DNA from: JACJWR01 sp964474045
Lineage (GTDB): Bacteria > Actinomycetota > Actinomycetes > S36-B12 > UBA10799
Assembly: GCA_964474045.1 (NCBI GenBank)
Contig: CAYYRC010000009.1
Span: forward strand, 1-64,000
Length of the DNA stretch: 64,000 bases
Reading direction: 5' to 3'
Positions within the stretch are counted from its first letter, which is position 1. Each line of letters starts with the position of its first letter. Under the pieces are notes generated by a model, which did no database searches, had not been told where the DNA came from, and saw only the letters and a program-made list of their open reading frames with translations. Below are positions 16,995 to 26,239 of this stretch, piece by piece. Position numbers and translations under genes: made by a program.

Positions 16995-17756
16995 TCAGGC
17001 GGCCGACCAGCCGCCGTCGGCCGCCACGACCGCGCCGTTGACGTTGCCCGCCTCGGCGCAGCCCAGCCACGAGATCACCGAGGCGATCGCCTCCGGCTGA
17101 GCTATGGGCCCCATGACCCCCATGGAGGCCACGGCACGCTCCATGGCCCACTGCGAGACCGGCATGGCTGAGGCACCGATGCCGGTCGCCACCGGGCCGG
17201 GCAGCACGGCATTGCAGCGGATGCCCTGGGGGCCGTAGAAGTAGGCCACGTGGCGGACGAGGCCCAGCAGCGCGTGCTTGGACGCGGTGTAGGCCACGCC
17301 GGCCGTCCCGCCGCGCAGCGACGCCTCGGAGGCGACCATCACCACCGACCCCGTGCCCCGCTCGCGCATCCCTGGCAGCACCGCCCGCGTGAGCCGCATG
17401 GGCCCGTTGAGGTTGACAGCCAGGACATTGGCCCAGAGCTCGTCGGTGACTTCGTCCAGCGGCGCGAAGTGGTCCATGATCCCGGCCACGTTGGCGAGCA
17501 GATCAACGGGTGCGCCACCGACCTGGCCCAGGACGGCTTCGACGTCATCCTGGACGGTGATGTCCGCGGTGACCGGCTCGGCGTGCAGGCCCTGGGCGGC
17601 GAGCAGGTCCTGCGTCTCGCCGAGGCCCGCGGCGTTGACGTCGCAGCCGATCACCCGGGCACCCTCGGCCGCCAGCTGCAGCACCGTCGCCCGGCCTATG
17701 CCCGACCCGGCGCCGGTGACGATCGCCGTCTGGCCGGCGTGGCGCTGTGCGTCCAT
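16995..17756 (-). CDS. Classical SDR-family oxidoreductase
   Basis: A 253-residue NAD(P)-dependent short-chain dehydrogenase with all catalytic elements: TGAGSGIG cofactor loop near residue 15, NVAG near 88, catalytic Ser (VASEAS), YTASK (Tyr and Lys) and PGPVATGIG. Asp in the GCDVNA segment after beta-2 suggests preference for NAD over NADP. GAGGAGG lies 6 bases before the ATG. It is divergent from the amidase gene across 156 bases. The substrate is not recognisable from the sequence. Confidence 0.88.
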   Translation of the reverse strand: MDAQRHAGQTAIVTGAGSGIGRATVLQLAAEGARVIGCDVNAAGLGETQDLLAAQGLHAEPVTADITVQDDVEAVLGQVGGAPVDLLANVAGIMDHFAPLDEVTDELWANVLAVNLNGPMRLTRAVLPGMRERGTGSVVMVASEASLRGGTAGVAYTASKHALLGLVRHVAYFYGPQGIRCNAVLPGPVATGIGASAMPVSQWAMERAVASMGVMGPIAQPEAIASVISWLGCAEAGNVNGAVVAADGGWSAA

Positions 17757-17912
17757 CGTTGTCCTCCTCGGATCGTCCGCCGGCGGTGGACGCCGGGCGT
17801 TGCAGGTTCGTCTCTCGGTGCCACCTGCGGTATCGACGCTACCCGCGGGCGGCGCCCGCCGGAAGTGTCCGCATCACGGCATGCCCCCCGGGCGCAACTA
17901 TGCTCCGTTCGC

Positions 17913-19340
17913 ATGAGCACCTTTCATGCAGTTCGCGACGATGCCCTGGGCAGCCACGACCTCGTCGGACTGCTGGCGGCACTGCGATCAGGCGCGGTCT
18001 CCCCCGCCGAAGTCCGGTCCGCTGTCGTCGAGCGGGCGCGGGACGCGCAGGTGGAGCTCAACGCCGTCGCCGCGTGGGGCGACCAGCCCGACGGCGGCGG
18101 GCCCGCCCCGGACCCCGAGGGCCCGCTGGCCGGTGTGCCGACATTCGCCAAGGACAACGAGGACGTGGAGGGCCTGCGCACCTCGTTCGGCTCCCGGGCC
18201 ACCGCGGATCGCCCCGCCCTGAGGTCGTCGGACTTCTCCCGCACCCTTGCGGGCCTGGGTTCACAGATTCTGGGCAAGACCACGATGCCGGAGTTCGGCC
18301 TCACTGCCACCACTGAGCCGCTGGCGTTCGGCCCGACCCGAAACCCCTGGCGCCTCGACAGCACGGTCGGCGGATCGTCGGGCGGCTCGGCGGCGCTGGT
18401 GGCGGCCGGGGTGGTGCCCTACGCCGGCGCCAACGACGGCGGCGGCTCGATCCGCATTCCCGCGGCCTGCTGCGGGCTGGTCGGCCTCAAGCCCACCCGC
18501 GGTCGCCTGGTCTCGCCGGAGGCCTCGCGCGGGCTGCCGGTGCCGCTGTCGACCGAGGGCGTCGTGACGCGGACGGTGCGCGACAGTGCCCTGTTCTACT
18601 CGCTCGCCGAACGGATGGTCCGCCACGACGGGCTGGTCGCCACCGTGGACACCTCGCTGCCGCCCATCGGGCACGTGGAGGGTCCGCTGCCAGAGCGCCT
18701 GCGCATCGGGTACTTCGACGCGAGCCTGACCGGGCCCGCCGAGCCGGAGGTAGCCGACGGGGTGCGGCGCACGGCGCTGGCCCTGGCCGACGCCGGCCAC
18801 CACGTCGAGATCATCGACTTCCCCTTCGACCAGCAGTTCGGCAGGGACTTCCTGCGCTACTGGGCGCTGCTCGCCTTCGCGATCCGCCGCGGCGGCGCCA
18901 GGCTGCACGGCGATGGGTTCGACGCCCGGGCGTTGGAGCCGTTCACCAACGGTTTGGCGGATTTCTTCACCCGCGTGGCGCCCATGACGCCCGCGAGCAT
19001 CTGGCGGCTGCGCCAGTTCGGTGCCGGGTACAGCGAGGCGTTCGAGCACTTCGACGTCCTGCTCAGCCCTACGACGGCGTCGACCGCGCCGCGGATCGGC
19101 CAGTTGGCCGGGGACTTCCGCGACCACATCGTGCGGCTGCTCCGCTTCGCGTCCTACACCGCGATCCAGAACGTGGCCGGCGCCCCGGCGATATCGATGC
19201 CGGTGGGCCTGGACGCCGACGGGCTTCCCATCGGCGTGCAGCTGGCGGGGCTGCCCGGCGCGGAGCGCATGCTGCTCGGCCTGGCCTATGAGGTCGCCGC
19301 GGCGACGCCGACACCGAGCTCCCCGGCCGACCTGCTCTGA
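17913..19340 (+). CDS. Amidase, amidase-signature family
   Basis: A 475-residue amidase-signature enzyme that hydrolyses carboxamides. The Ser-cisSer-Lys triad is visible as K80 (TFAKDN), S155 (GGSSGGSAAL) and S179 (DGGGSIRIPA). Length and the C-terminal motif PAISMPVGLDADGLPIGVQL are typical. It is probably a general amidase rather than GatA, since no gatB or gatC is nearby. The frame is open far upstream, but ATG 17913 begins the family match; a TATGCT hexamer lies 8 bases upstream, close to leaderless geometry. Substrate unknown. Confidence 0.88.
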   Translation: MSTFHAVRDDALGSHDLVGLLAALRSGAVSPAEVRSAVVERARDAQVELNAVAAWGDQPDGGGPAPDPEGPLAGVPTFAKDNEDVEGLRTSFGSRATADRPALRSSDFSRTLAGLGSQILGKTTMPEFGLTATTEPLAFGPTRNPWRLDSTVGGSSGGSAALVAAGVVPYAGANDGGGSIRIPAACCGLVGLKPTRGRLVSPEASRGLPVPLSTEGVVTRTVRDSALFYSLAERMVRHDGLVATVDTSLPPIGHVEGPLPERLRIGYFDASLTGPAEPEVADGVRRTALALADAGHHVEIIDFPFDQQFGRDFLRYWALLAFAIRRGGARLHGDGFDARALEPFTNGLADFFTRVAPMTPASIWRLRQFGAGYSEAFEHFDVLLSPTTASTAPRIGQLAGDFRDHIVRLLRFASYTAIQNVAGAPAISMPVGLDADGLPIGVQLAGLPGAERMLLGLAYEVAAATPTPSSPADLL

Positions 19341-19421
19341 GCCGCGCTGGAACGCCTCCACAACGCGGCCGAACCGGTAGTTTGGGCCGGAAAGCCAGCA
19401 ACAGCAAGGGGTGAGGTGCCC

Positions 19422-21557
19422 GTGTCGGATCGAGCTCGCCGGGCCGCGTCGTGGACGCTCCTCGTCGTCGCCACGATCGTGCTCGCCGTGGGTGCCCTGG
19501 CCTGGTCGCTGAACGATGCGGTCGGTGACAGCGACCGCTTCGCCGCCCGCGTGAACGCCGTCCGGCACGATCCGGCCGTGGCGGCGCAGGCGGGCCAGGC
19601 GGCCGCCACCGAGCTCGTGGCCCTCAAGCCCGACCTCATCGCGGTGAAGCCGCTGCTCGAAGGTGTCAGCACTTGGGTGGTCGGCAGCTCGGCGCTGGAC
19701 GGCGCGTTCCAGGCGGCCATCCGCACTGCGCACCGCTCGGTCACCTCGTCCGAGGGCAACACCCTGGCGCTGCGACTCGTCGACCTGGGGGCGGCCGTCA
19801 CCGGGGCACTGTCCGCGATGAGCCCGGAGGTCGCGCAGAAGATCCCTCCCGACCTGTCGATCACACTGTCCGAGATCGGTTCCGGCGACATGCTGGCGCC
19901 AATCGTCAAGGCGATCGACACCGTCGCCGTCCTGGCCTGGACCGTGCCGCTCGCGGCCGTCGTGCTGCTGGTGGCGGCCGTCTTCGTCAGCCCCATCCGC
20001 CGCCGCGGGGTCCTCCGCGCCGGCGGTGCCGCCCTCATCGCGTCCGGTGTGGTCGGCCTCGTGATTGTGGCCATCGCCGCTGCTGCTTACGTGCAGCCCA
20101 CGAGCAGCCTCACGGGGGCCTTCGCCCACGCGGCCTGGCGCGAGTTCCGCGGTGCCCTGCTCGTGCCCTTCCTGGTGCTGGGCGTCGGCGGCCTGGTCCT
20201 GGTGGCGGCGGCCGGGGCACTGCTGCCGCGTTTCCACGTCCGCGCGCTCCTGCAGCGCACGTGGCAGGCGGCCACGCGCACCGAGGCGCGGCCCGGAATG
20301 GGCGTCCTGCGGGCCCTCGCCCTCGTCTCGGTGGGCATCGCCGCCATCGTCTGGCCCGCCATCGCGGCGCAGGTTGTGCTCGTGGTGGCCGGGGTGCTGC
20401 TGGTCCTGGTGGGGATGGCCGAGATCTCGCGCATCTCCGATGCCCGCATGGCGGCCGAGGCGGAGCTGGGCGAGCGCATCGACGCCGTACCGGTCAGATG
20501 GCTCGTCCCCGCCGGTGTGGGACTCGCCATAGCCGTGCTGCTTGGCGGCGGCATCGCGCTCATCGCCCGCCCGGCGCCCGACACCACCGCGGTGGCCGCC
20601 GCCGCCGCGGTGAACGATCCCGAGGGTCCGTGCAACGGCCACCGCGAGTTGTGCGATCGCCGATTCGACGAGGTCGCCTTCCCCGCAGCGCACAACGCCA
20701 TGTCGGCTGCCGACCTGCCCGGCTGGTATCTGCCTGAGCAGCCGACCAGCCTGGTCGGCGCCCTGCAGGCGGGGGTGCGGGTGCTGCTGTTCGACACCTG
20801 GTACGGCCAGCCGGCCGCCAAGGGCGTCATCACCGTCCCGGGTGACCGCGACGCAGCCGAGGCCGAGGCCAGGGCCAAGTTCGGCGACGCCACGGTGGAC
20901 TCGGCCCTGCGCGTCGTCGGCTCCCTCCAGTCCACCCCGACCGGACCCACCCGGCCCTACATGTGCCACACGCTGTGCGAGCTCGGCGCCACCGAGCTCG
21001 CCCCGGCCATGGCGGCCGTCCGGGCCTGGATGGACGCCCACCCACGCGAGGTGGTGACGTTCTTCATCCAGGACGTCGTGACACCAGCCGACACCGCCGC
21101 GATCCTCTCGCGGACCGGCCTGGCCGACATGGCCTACACCCCGCAGCCGGGGCAGCCCTTCCCGACGCTGGGACAGATGGCGGACTCCGGCAAGCGCCTG
21201 CTGGTGCTCATGGAGAACCGCGGCGGCGGCACGGAGTTCCCCTATCTGCTGCAGGGCTTCGACTGGGTGCAGGAGACCCCGTACACGTTCAAGTCCGCCG
21301 CCGACTTCAGCTGCGCGGCCAACCGGGGCAAGCCCGATGCCCCGCTCTTCGAGGTCAACCACTGGCTCGCCGGGTTCGGCTCGCTGGTGTCAGACGCGGC
21401 TGCCGTGAACGCCGCCGACGTCCTGGGCCCCCGGGTCCAGCAGTGCCAGGCGGAGCGCGGCCAGATCCCCAACTTCGTGGCGGTCAACTACTACAACCTG
21501 GGCGATGTGTTTGGCGTCGTCGACCGCCTCAACGGGCTGGGCGGCGGGTCGCAGTGA
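19422..21557 (+). CDS. Multi-pass membrane protein with C-terminal PI-PLC-like phosphodiesterase domain
   Basis: A 711-residue protein. One N-terminal helix (about 8-28) is followed by an extracytoplasmic segment, then a cluster of helices between about 170 and 380. The C-terminal third matches the PLC-like phosphodiesterase superfamily: catalytic-type histidines H424 (FPAAHNAMS) and H516 (MCHTLCELG), with VRVLLFDTW between them. The catalytic part should face outside. GAGG is 5 bases before the GTG at 19422; a GTG two codons earlier is also possible. The stop overlaps the ATG of the next gene by one base (TGATG), so it is coupled to two CNNM/CorC genes. Substrate lipid unknown. Confidence 0.8.
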   Translation: MSDRARRAASWTLLVVATIVLAVGALAWSLNDAVGDSDRFAARVNAVRHDPAVAAQAGQAAATELVALKPDLIAVKPLLEGVSTWVVGSSALDGAFQAAIRTAHRSVTSSEGNTLALRLVDLGAAVTGALSAMSPEVAQKIPPDLSITLSEIGSGDMLAPIVKAIDTVAVLAWTVPLAAVVLLVAAVFVSPIRRRGVLRAGGAALIASGVVGLVIVAIAAAAYVQPTSSLTGAFAHAAWREFRGALLVPFLVLGVGGLVLVAAAGALLPRFHVRALLQRTWQAATRTEARPGMGVLRALALVSVGIAAIVWPAIAAQVVLVVAGVLLVLVGMAEISRISDARMAAEAELGERIDAVPVRWLVPAGVGLAIAVLLGGGIALIARPAPDTTAVAAAAAVNDPEGPCNGHRELCDRRFDEVAFPAAHNAMSAADLPGWYLPEQPTSLVGALQAGVRVLLFDTWYGQPAAKGVITVPGDRDAAEAEARAKFGDATVDSALRVVGSLQSTPTGPTRPYMCHTLCELGATELAPAMAAVRAWMDAHPREVVTFFIQDVVTPADTAAILSRTGLADMAYTPQPGQPFPTLGQMADSGKRLLVLMENRGGGTEFPYLLQGFDWVQETPYTFKSAADFSCAANRGKPDAPLFEVNHWLAGFGSLVSDAAAVNAADVLGPRVQQCQAERGQIPNFVAVNYYNLGDVFGVVDRLNGLGGGSQ

Positions 21558-22882
21558 TGGCCTGGCTGCTGCTCGTGCTGGCACTGCTGCTGGTGGCCGC
21601 GTGCGCACTCTTCGTGGCCGCGGAGTTCTCGTTCGTCACCGTCGACCGCGCCAGCGTCGACCGGCTCGCCGACGACGGCGACACGCGCGCGAAGGGTCTG
21701 CAGGAGGGGTTGGCGTCCCTCTCGACGCAACTCTCCGGCGCGCAGCTCGGGATCACCGTGACGAGCCTGGTGATCGGCTTCATCGCCGAGCCCTCCATCG
21801 CCACATTGCTGCGCCCGCCCCTGAGCTCGTTCGGCTGGTCGGAGTCCACAGTCTCGGCCGTCGCGGTCGCTCTCGCCCTCATCATCGCCACCGGGGTGTC
21901 GATGGTGCTGGGCGAGCTGGTGCCGAAGAACTGGGCCATCTCCGAGCCGATGCGCGTCGGACGGGCGGTCCAGGGGGCCATGCGCGGCTTCACGCGTGCC
22001 GCCCGGCCGATCATCAACCTGCTCAACGGCAGCGCCAACGCGGTTCTGGGGTGGTTCGGCATCGAGGCCAAGGAAGAGCTCGCCTCGGCCCGCTCCCCGG
22101 AGGAGCTCGCCTCGCTGGTGGAGCGCTCCGCGGAACAGGGCACGCTCGACGAGCAGACCGCCGACCTGGTCACCCGCTCCATCGTCTTCAGCCGGCTGAC
22201 CGCGGAGGACGTCATGACCGCCCGGCCGCGGCTGGTCTTCGCCCATGCCGACCAGAGCGCCGCCGAACTGCTGCGGCTGTCGCGGTCCAGCGGCCACGCC
22301 CGATTCCCCGTCGCCGGCGAGGGCATGGACGACGTCATCGGAATGGTGCACTTCAAGGACGCCCTGCGGATCCCGCGACCGGAGCGCGCGAGCACGAGCG
22401 TGGCCACGATCATGCATCCGGTCCTGGCCGTGCCCGAGGCCCTCGAGCTCGACGCCCTCATGGACGCCCTGCGCGCTGACCCGCTCGCCGCGGCGCTCGT
22501 GGTGGACGAGTACGGCGGGACCGCCGGCGTCGTCACCCTGGAGAACCTGGTCGAGGAGATCATCGGCGAGATCCACGACGAGCAGGACCTGCCCCGCGAC
22601 GAGGTCCTGCAGCGCGCAGACGGCTCCTGGCTGCTCGCCGGTCGGCTACGACCGGACGAGGTCTCGGCGGCCCTGGCGGTCGACCTGCCCGAGGGTCTGG
22701 CCACCGAGACCCTGGCCGGGCTGTTGATAGAGCGGCTGGGCCGCATGCCGCAGGTGGGCGACTCGGTGACGGTTGCGACCGAGCACGGGAGCCGCGCGGT
22801 GCGCCTGACGGTCACCCGGCTCGACGGCCGGCGCGTGGATCGGATCGTGGCGGTCGTCGCCGATGCCGGGAGTCCGACGTGA
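21557..22882 (+). CDS. CNNM/CorC-family transporter protein (DUF21-CBS-CorC_HlyC)
   Basis: A 441-residue protein of the hemolysin/CorC/CNNM family, implicated in Mg2+ and Co2+ efflux. Order of domains: DUF21 membrane domain with four helices (about 1-185, including VLGELVPKNWAI), a CBS pair (about 205-335, ending VDEYGGTAGVVTLENLVEEIIGEI), and a C-terminal CorC_HlyC domain (about 350-435). It starts at an ATG overlapping the stop of the PI-PLC-like gene and is followed by a second CNNM gene with a GTGA overlap. A tandem pair of this type is common in actinobacteria and is taken to form a heteromer. Confidence 0.9.
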   Translation: MAWLLLVLALLLVAACALFVAAEFSFVTVDRASVDRLADDGDTRAKGLQEGLASLSTQLSGAQLGITVTSLVIGFIAEPSIATLLRPPLSSFGWSESTVSAVAVALALIIATGVSMVLGELVPKNWAISEPMRVGRAVQGAMRGFTRAARPIINLLNGSANAVLGWFGIEAKEELASARSPEELASLVERSAEQGTLDEQTADLVTRSIVFSRLTAEDVMTARPRLVFAHADQSAAELLRLSRSSGHARFPVAGEGMDDVIGMVHFKDALRIPRPERASTSVATIMHPVLAVPEALELDALMDALRADPLAAALVVDEYGGTAGVVTLENLVEEIIGEIHDEQDLPRDEVLQRADGSWLLAGRLRPDEVSAALAVDLPEGLATETLAGLLIERLGRMPQVGDSVTVATEHGSRAVRLTVTRLDGRRVDRIVAVVADAGSPT

Positions 22883-23922
22883 GCGACTACACCGGGATCC
22901 TGCTGGCCGTCGTTCTGCTGTTGGCCAATGGGTTCTTCGTCGGGGCGGAGTTCGCGATCATCTCCGCGCGACGGACCCAGATCGAGCCGCGCGCGCAACG
23001 CGGGTCGGCCACAGCGCGGGTGACGCTGCGCGCCATGGAACAGGTCTCGCTCATGCTGGCCGGCGCCCAGTTGGGCATCACCGTGTGCTCGCTGGGCCTC
23101 GGTGCCGTGGGCGAGCCGGCCGTGGCGCATGTGCTGGAGGGCCCGTTCGAGGCGCTGGGGGTTCCGGCCTCGCTGCGCCATGCAGTGTCGTTCGCCCTCG
23201 CGCTGTCCATCGTCGTGTTCCTGCACATGCTGGTGGGCGAGATGATCCCGAAGAACGCGTCGCTTTCGCAGCCCGAGCGAGCGGCGTTGCTGCTCGGCCC
23301 CCTGCTCTACTGGTTCGTCTGGCCGCTGCGGCCCCTCATCTGGATGCTCAACAGCGCCTCCAACGGGATCCTGCACCTGCTTCGTGTTCCGATCAAGGGC
23401 GAGGTGGCCTCGGCGTTCACCCGGGAGGAGGTCGCCGACCTCATCGCCGAGTCGGGTCGCGAGGGGCTGCTGCGCCCAGCCCAGCACGAGCGGGTTCAAG
23501 GTGCCCTGGAATTCACCGCCCAGACCGTCGGCGACGTCGCCCAGCCGACCTCGGACTTCGTGACGATCAACCCGGAAACCACGATCGGGGAACTCGAGGA
23601 ACTGGCCGCCGAATCCGGCTTCTCACGCTTCCCGATGCAGTCGACCACTGGGGAGTTCGTCGGCTTCTGCCACGTCAAGGACCTTGTGGACTCCCCCGCC
23701 GACCGTCTGCACGAGCGCATCCCGAAGGCCGCTGTTCGGACGATGTCGACCATCTCCAGCGACGCCAACCTGCGCGACGCGGCCGTGGCCATGGCTGCCC
23801 ACGGAAGCGGCTCTCACATCGCGGTGGTCACCACGGAGGGGCGCCCTGACGCCCTGGTCACGCTCGACGACGTGGTGGGCGAGCTCATCGGCGAGTTCCG
23901 GCAGCGGGCTCCGCGCGATTGA
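22879..23922 (+). CDS. Second CNNM/CorC-family protein, lacking the CorC_HlyC domain
   Basis: A 347-residue paralogue of the preceding gene product. It has the DUF21 membrane domain (about 1-180, with LVGEMIPKNASLSQP) and the CBS pair (about 205-340), but ends at TLDDVVGELIGEFRQ and so lacks the C-terminal CorC_HlyC domain. This shortened second member is normal for the tandem arrangement. Start is GTG 22879, whose GTGA overlaps the stop of the first member. It is convergent with a small Ala-rich gene; the 28 bases between are GC-rich and can fold. Confidence 0.9.
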   Translation: MSDYTGILLAVVLLLANGFFVGAEFAIISARRTQIEPRAQRGSATARVTLRAMEQVSLMLAGAQLGITVCSLGLGAVGEPAVAHVLEGPFEALGVPASLRHAVSFALALSIVVFLHMLVGEMIPKNASLSQPERAALLLGPLLYWFVWPLRPLIWMLNSASNGILHLLRVPIKGEVASAFTREEVADLIAESGREGLLRPAQHERVQGALEFTAQTVGDVAQPTSDFVTINPETTIGELEELAAESGFSRFPMQSTTGEFVGFCHVKDLVDSPADRLHERIPKAAVRTMSTISSDANLRDAAVAMAAHGSGSHIAVVTTEGRPDALVTLDDVVGELIGEFRQRAPRD

Positions 23923-23950
23923 GCGGCCGCGCGGCCGCCGACGGGCGGCC

Positions 23951-24337
23951 TCAGCCAGCGGCAGGGGCTTCGTCGGCCTCGGCAGCGGGGGCGGGCGCCG
24001 CTTCCGCCGCGGCGGCCGGAGCGGGGGCAGCGGCCGGAGCCGCAGCGGCGGACTTGGCCGCGCGCCGCTTGCGCGTCACCACGTAGGCTCCCACTCCGAT
24101 CGCCGTGATGACGAGGACGGCGGCGACGCCTGCACCTACCTTGGCCACCTTGGTGCCTTCCTCGACCCCGCGCTGGGCGATGTCCAGGCCGCGGTCCGCC
24201 TGGTCGAGCAGCCGCTCCGAGCTGCCCAGCGCCCGATCGGCCAACCCCATCGCCACCTCGCCGGACGCGACCCCCTGGCGCAACTCGGCGACGCCCTCAT
24301 GCGCCGACGCGAATACGGACTCCACCGAGCTGCTCAT
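23951..24337 (-). CDS. Small Ala-rich single-helix membrane protein, unknown function
   Basis: A 128-residue protein I do not recognise. The N-terminal 60 residues are predicted helical and hydrophilic (ESVFASAHEGVAELRQ onward). One transmembrane helix follows at about 67-86 (VAAVLVITAIGVGAYVV), then a basic patch (TRKRRAAK) and an Ala/Pro/Glu-rich tail of about 40 residues that is probably disordered. The basic patch suggests the tail is cytoplasmic. GGAGG lies 5 bases before the ATG at 24337; an ATG 11 codons upstream lacks a ribosome-binding site. Confidence 0.65.
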   Translation of the reverse strand: MSSSVESVFASAHEGVAELRQGVASGEVAMGLADRALGSSERLLDQADRGLDIAQRGVEEGTKVAKVGAGVAAVLVITAIGVGAYVVTRKRRAAKSAAAAPAAAPAPAAAAEAAPAPAAEADEAPAAG

Positions 24338-24422
24338 CGATCCTCCAGGTTGGTTGCCGAGCACTGACACGCACTCCTGTCACTATCTCAACACAATCCG
24401 CGCGGCGTCCGCGCGTCGTCGG

Positions 24423-25781
24423 TCACCGCCGCGGCGGCGGGAAGGTCGGATCGGACGGGGGCGCAGCCGGCTCGGGCGGGGGTGGGTCAAGCGGCGGCTG
24501 CCACCCGGCAGGAGGAGGCACCTGTCCCGGGGCCTGCTGGTGTGATGGCGGCGGGTACGGCCCCGGCTGTGGAACCGTTGCCGGACCCGGCTGCGGGGGG
24601 CGCCATGGCTGCGGTTGCGGCTGCGGCTGCGGCCAGGGCTGCCGAAAGTGGGGCTGCTGCGGCGGCCCGCTCGGGGGCGGCAGCGCGCTCAGCGGGTTCG
24701 CCAGCACATCGGGTCCGGCCGATGGAGCCGGAGCAGCCTGGTCCGCGGGCGCGTCTGCCTGGAAGGCGGGTGGGGGGTCTTGGTCAGAGTCGACGGCATC
24801 GGTCGCGGCGGCCTCGTGCACGTGCCAACGACCCTGCGCGTCAGGCGCGGCGACGAGCGCCGCATCCGAGTCGCTCTCGGGCGGCGCAGCCGGATCTTGC
24901 AGGAACTGCCGATCGACGACCTGGGTCGCCGGAGGCGACTGCGGATCGGCCTCGTCCGCCGACGGCAACTCAGGCTTGACCGCCCAGGCTCGGATGCGCA
25001 CGTAGTCAGCCCACCACTGCCCCTCTGGATCCAACAGCGAAGGCGCCAGCAGCTCCGCCGTGCGGGCGAACACGCGGTCGCGCGTCTCGACGCCGATACC
25101 CAAGACGTTCATCAGGCCACCCCGGAACGTCCGCAGCCAGGACTCCAAGCCGGCCAGCAGCGGGGTCGGGCGCGGCACGATCTCGCACGTCACATTCTGG
25201 AAGCCCGCCGCCAGCAGGATCGCCGAGTACTGACGCGCCGTCGGGTAGAACTGATCCTGCGGCAGAGTCGTGTAACCCGCCTCCCCGAGCGCCACCCGCA
25301 GCGCCACCCGGATGGCCGCGATGTTGCCGAAACCGCCGAACTCCAGCGCGATGCGCCCTCCCGGCCGCAGTGCCCGGAACATCGCGCGCGCCGCCCCCTG
25401 GCCGTCGAGAACCCAATGCAGGACGGCGTTGCTGAAGATCGCATCGAACTCGTCGGCGAACTGCATGCTCAGGACGTCGCCGTGCCACACCTCGAGGTTG
25501 CGCGAGCGCGCATGGGCGACGAGGGCCTCAGAAGCGTCGAGGCCAACGACCTGTGCCCCAGCCTCCTGCAGCTGCACGGTCAGCGAGCCGTCCCCGCAGC
25601 CAACATCCAGGATCCGCTCGCCCGGCTGCACGCCCAGCGACTGCAGGATGAAGGCGCCGTGCGCCGGCACGAAGGCACCGACCGACGCGTAGTCGGCCGG
25701 GTCCCACTGGCTGCTGGGGTTCACGCCGTCGTCGCCCACCGGGGCGACAGCGGGAGGGGCAGCGGCGGCCTCGAAGGACAT
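24423..25781 (-). CDS. Class I SAM methyltransferase with long proline-rich C-terminal tail
   Basis: A 452-residue protein. Residues about 30-280 form a class I methyltransferase related to the trans-aconitate methyltransferase/UbiE type: motif I ILDVGCGDGSLT, acidic loop VGLDASEA, motif IV FDAIFSNAVLHWV and post-IV LRPGGRIALEFGG. After about residue 300 comes an acidic, low-complexity stretch and then about 110 residues dominated by Pro, Gln and Trp (repeats of QPQP and PPP). Such a tail is unusual on this enzyme family and may mediate binding to other proteins. GAGG lies just before the ATG. The target of methylation is unknown. Confidence 0.8.
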   Translation of the reverse strand: MSFEAAAAPPAVAPVGDDGVNPSSQWDPADYASVGAFVPAHGAFILQSLGVQPGERILDVGCGDGSLTVQLQEAGAQVVGLDASEALVAHARSRNLEVWHGDVLSMQFADEFDAIFSNAVLHWVLDGQGAARAMFRALRPGGRIALEFGGFGNIAAIRVALRVALGEAGYTTLPQDQFYPTARQYSAILLAAGFQNVTCEIVPRPTPLLAGLESWLRTFRGGLMNVLGIGVETRDRVFARTAELLAPSLLDPEGQWWADYVRIRAWAVKPELPSADEADPQSPPATQVVDRQFLQDPAAPPESDSDAALVAAPDAQGRWHVHEAAATDAVDSDQDPPPAFQADAPADQAAPAPSAGPDVLANPLSALPPPSGPPQQPHFRQPWPQPQPQPQPWRPPQPGPATVPQPGPYPPPSHQQAPGQVPPPAGWQPPLDPPPPEPAAPPSDPTFPPPRR

Positions 25782-25878
25782 GCCCTCATCGTTGCGCGTC
25801 CGGTGGCCGGCGCGCGACCCCATTGCACCTACTGAGCGCGATTGCACCTGCCGCGCGCGGTGGATTGCGGCGCCCGGC

Positions 25879-26154
25879 CTAGGTCGAGCTCTTCTTACCG
25901 GTCAGGTTCAGGTAGATCATCACCACGATGACGGCCACGATGACCTCGATCGCGAGCTTGATCCAGTCGATCCCGCGAGTGTCGCCGACACCCAGCCACG
26001 TGGCGATCACGCCGCCCACGAGGGCACCGACGGCGCCGATGACGATCGTCATGAAGACGCTGACGTTCTGCTTGCCCGGCATCACCAGCCGTGCCAGCGG
26101 CCCGATGATGCACCCGGCCAGCAACGCGCCCAGAATTGTCCACACCCACTGCAT
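25879..26154 (-). CDS. GlsB/YeaQ/YmgE-family small membrane protein
   Basis: A 91-residue protein with three hydrophobic helices and the family core ALLAGCIIGPLARLVMPGKQN, matching transglycosylase-associated/GlsB stress membrane proteins. The helix after NVSVFMTIVIGAVGALVGG is Gly-rich as usual. GGAGG is 5 bases before the ATG at 26154; the in-frame ATG four codons earlier has no ribosome-binding site. The family is induced by stress in several bacteria; its biochemical role is unknown. Confidence 0.85.
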   Translation of the reverse strand: MQWVWTILGALLAGCIIGPLARLVMPGKQNVSVFMTIVIGAVGALVGGVIATWLGVGDTRGIDWIKLAIEVIVAVIVVMIYLNLTGKKSST

Positions 26155-26239
26155 AGCTACCTCCATCGCCCATTCGGAATGGGCGAACTCTGGCAGATCG
26201 ATCCGACCGTTCGCACTGGTTTTCGAGCAAACCCTTTCG

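Noticed and set aside
18261..21362. A 1033-codon open frame on the minus strand
   Set aside because: It lies antisense to the amidase and PI-PLC-like genes, which have clear motifs. The product is rich in Arg, Gly, His and Gln with no domain, as expected from the complement of high-GC coding DNA.
23923..23950. GC-rich palindromic stretch (gcggccgc repeats) as a bidirectional terminator
   Set aside because: It can fold, and the position between convergent genes is suitable, but it is too short and too simple to separate from background GC runs.
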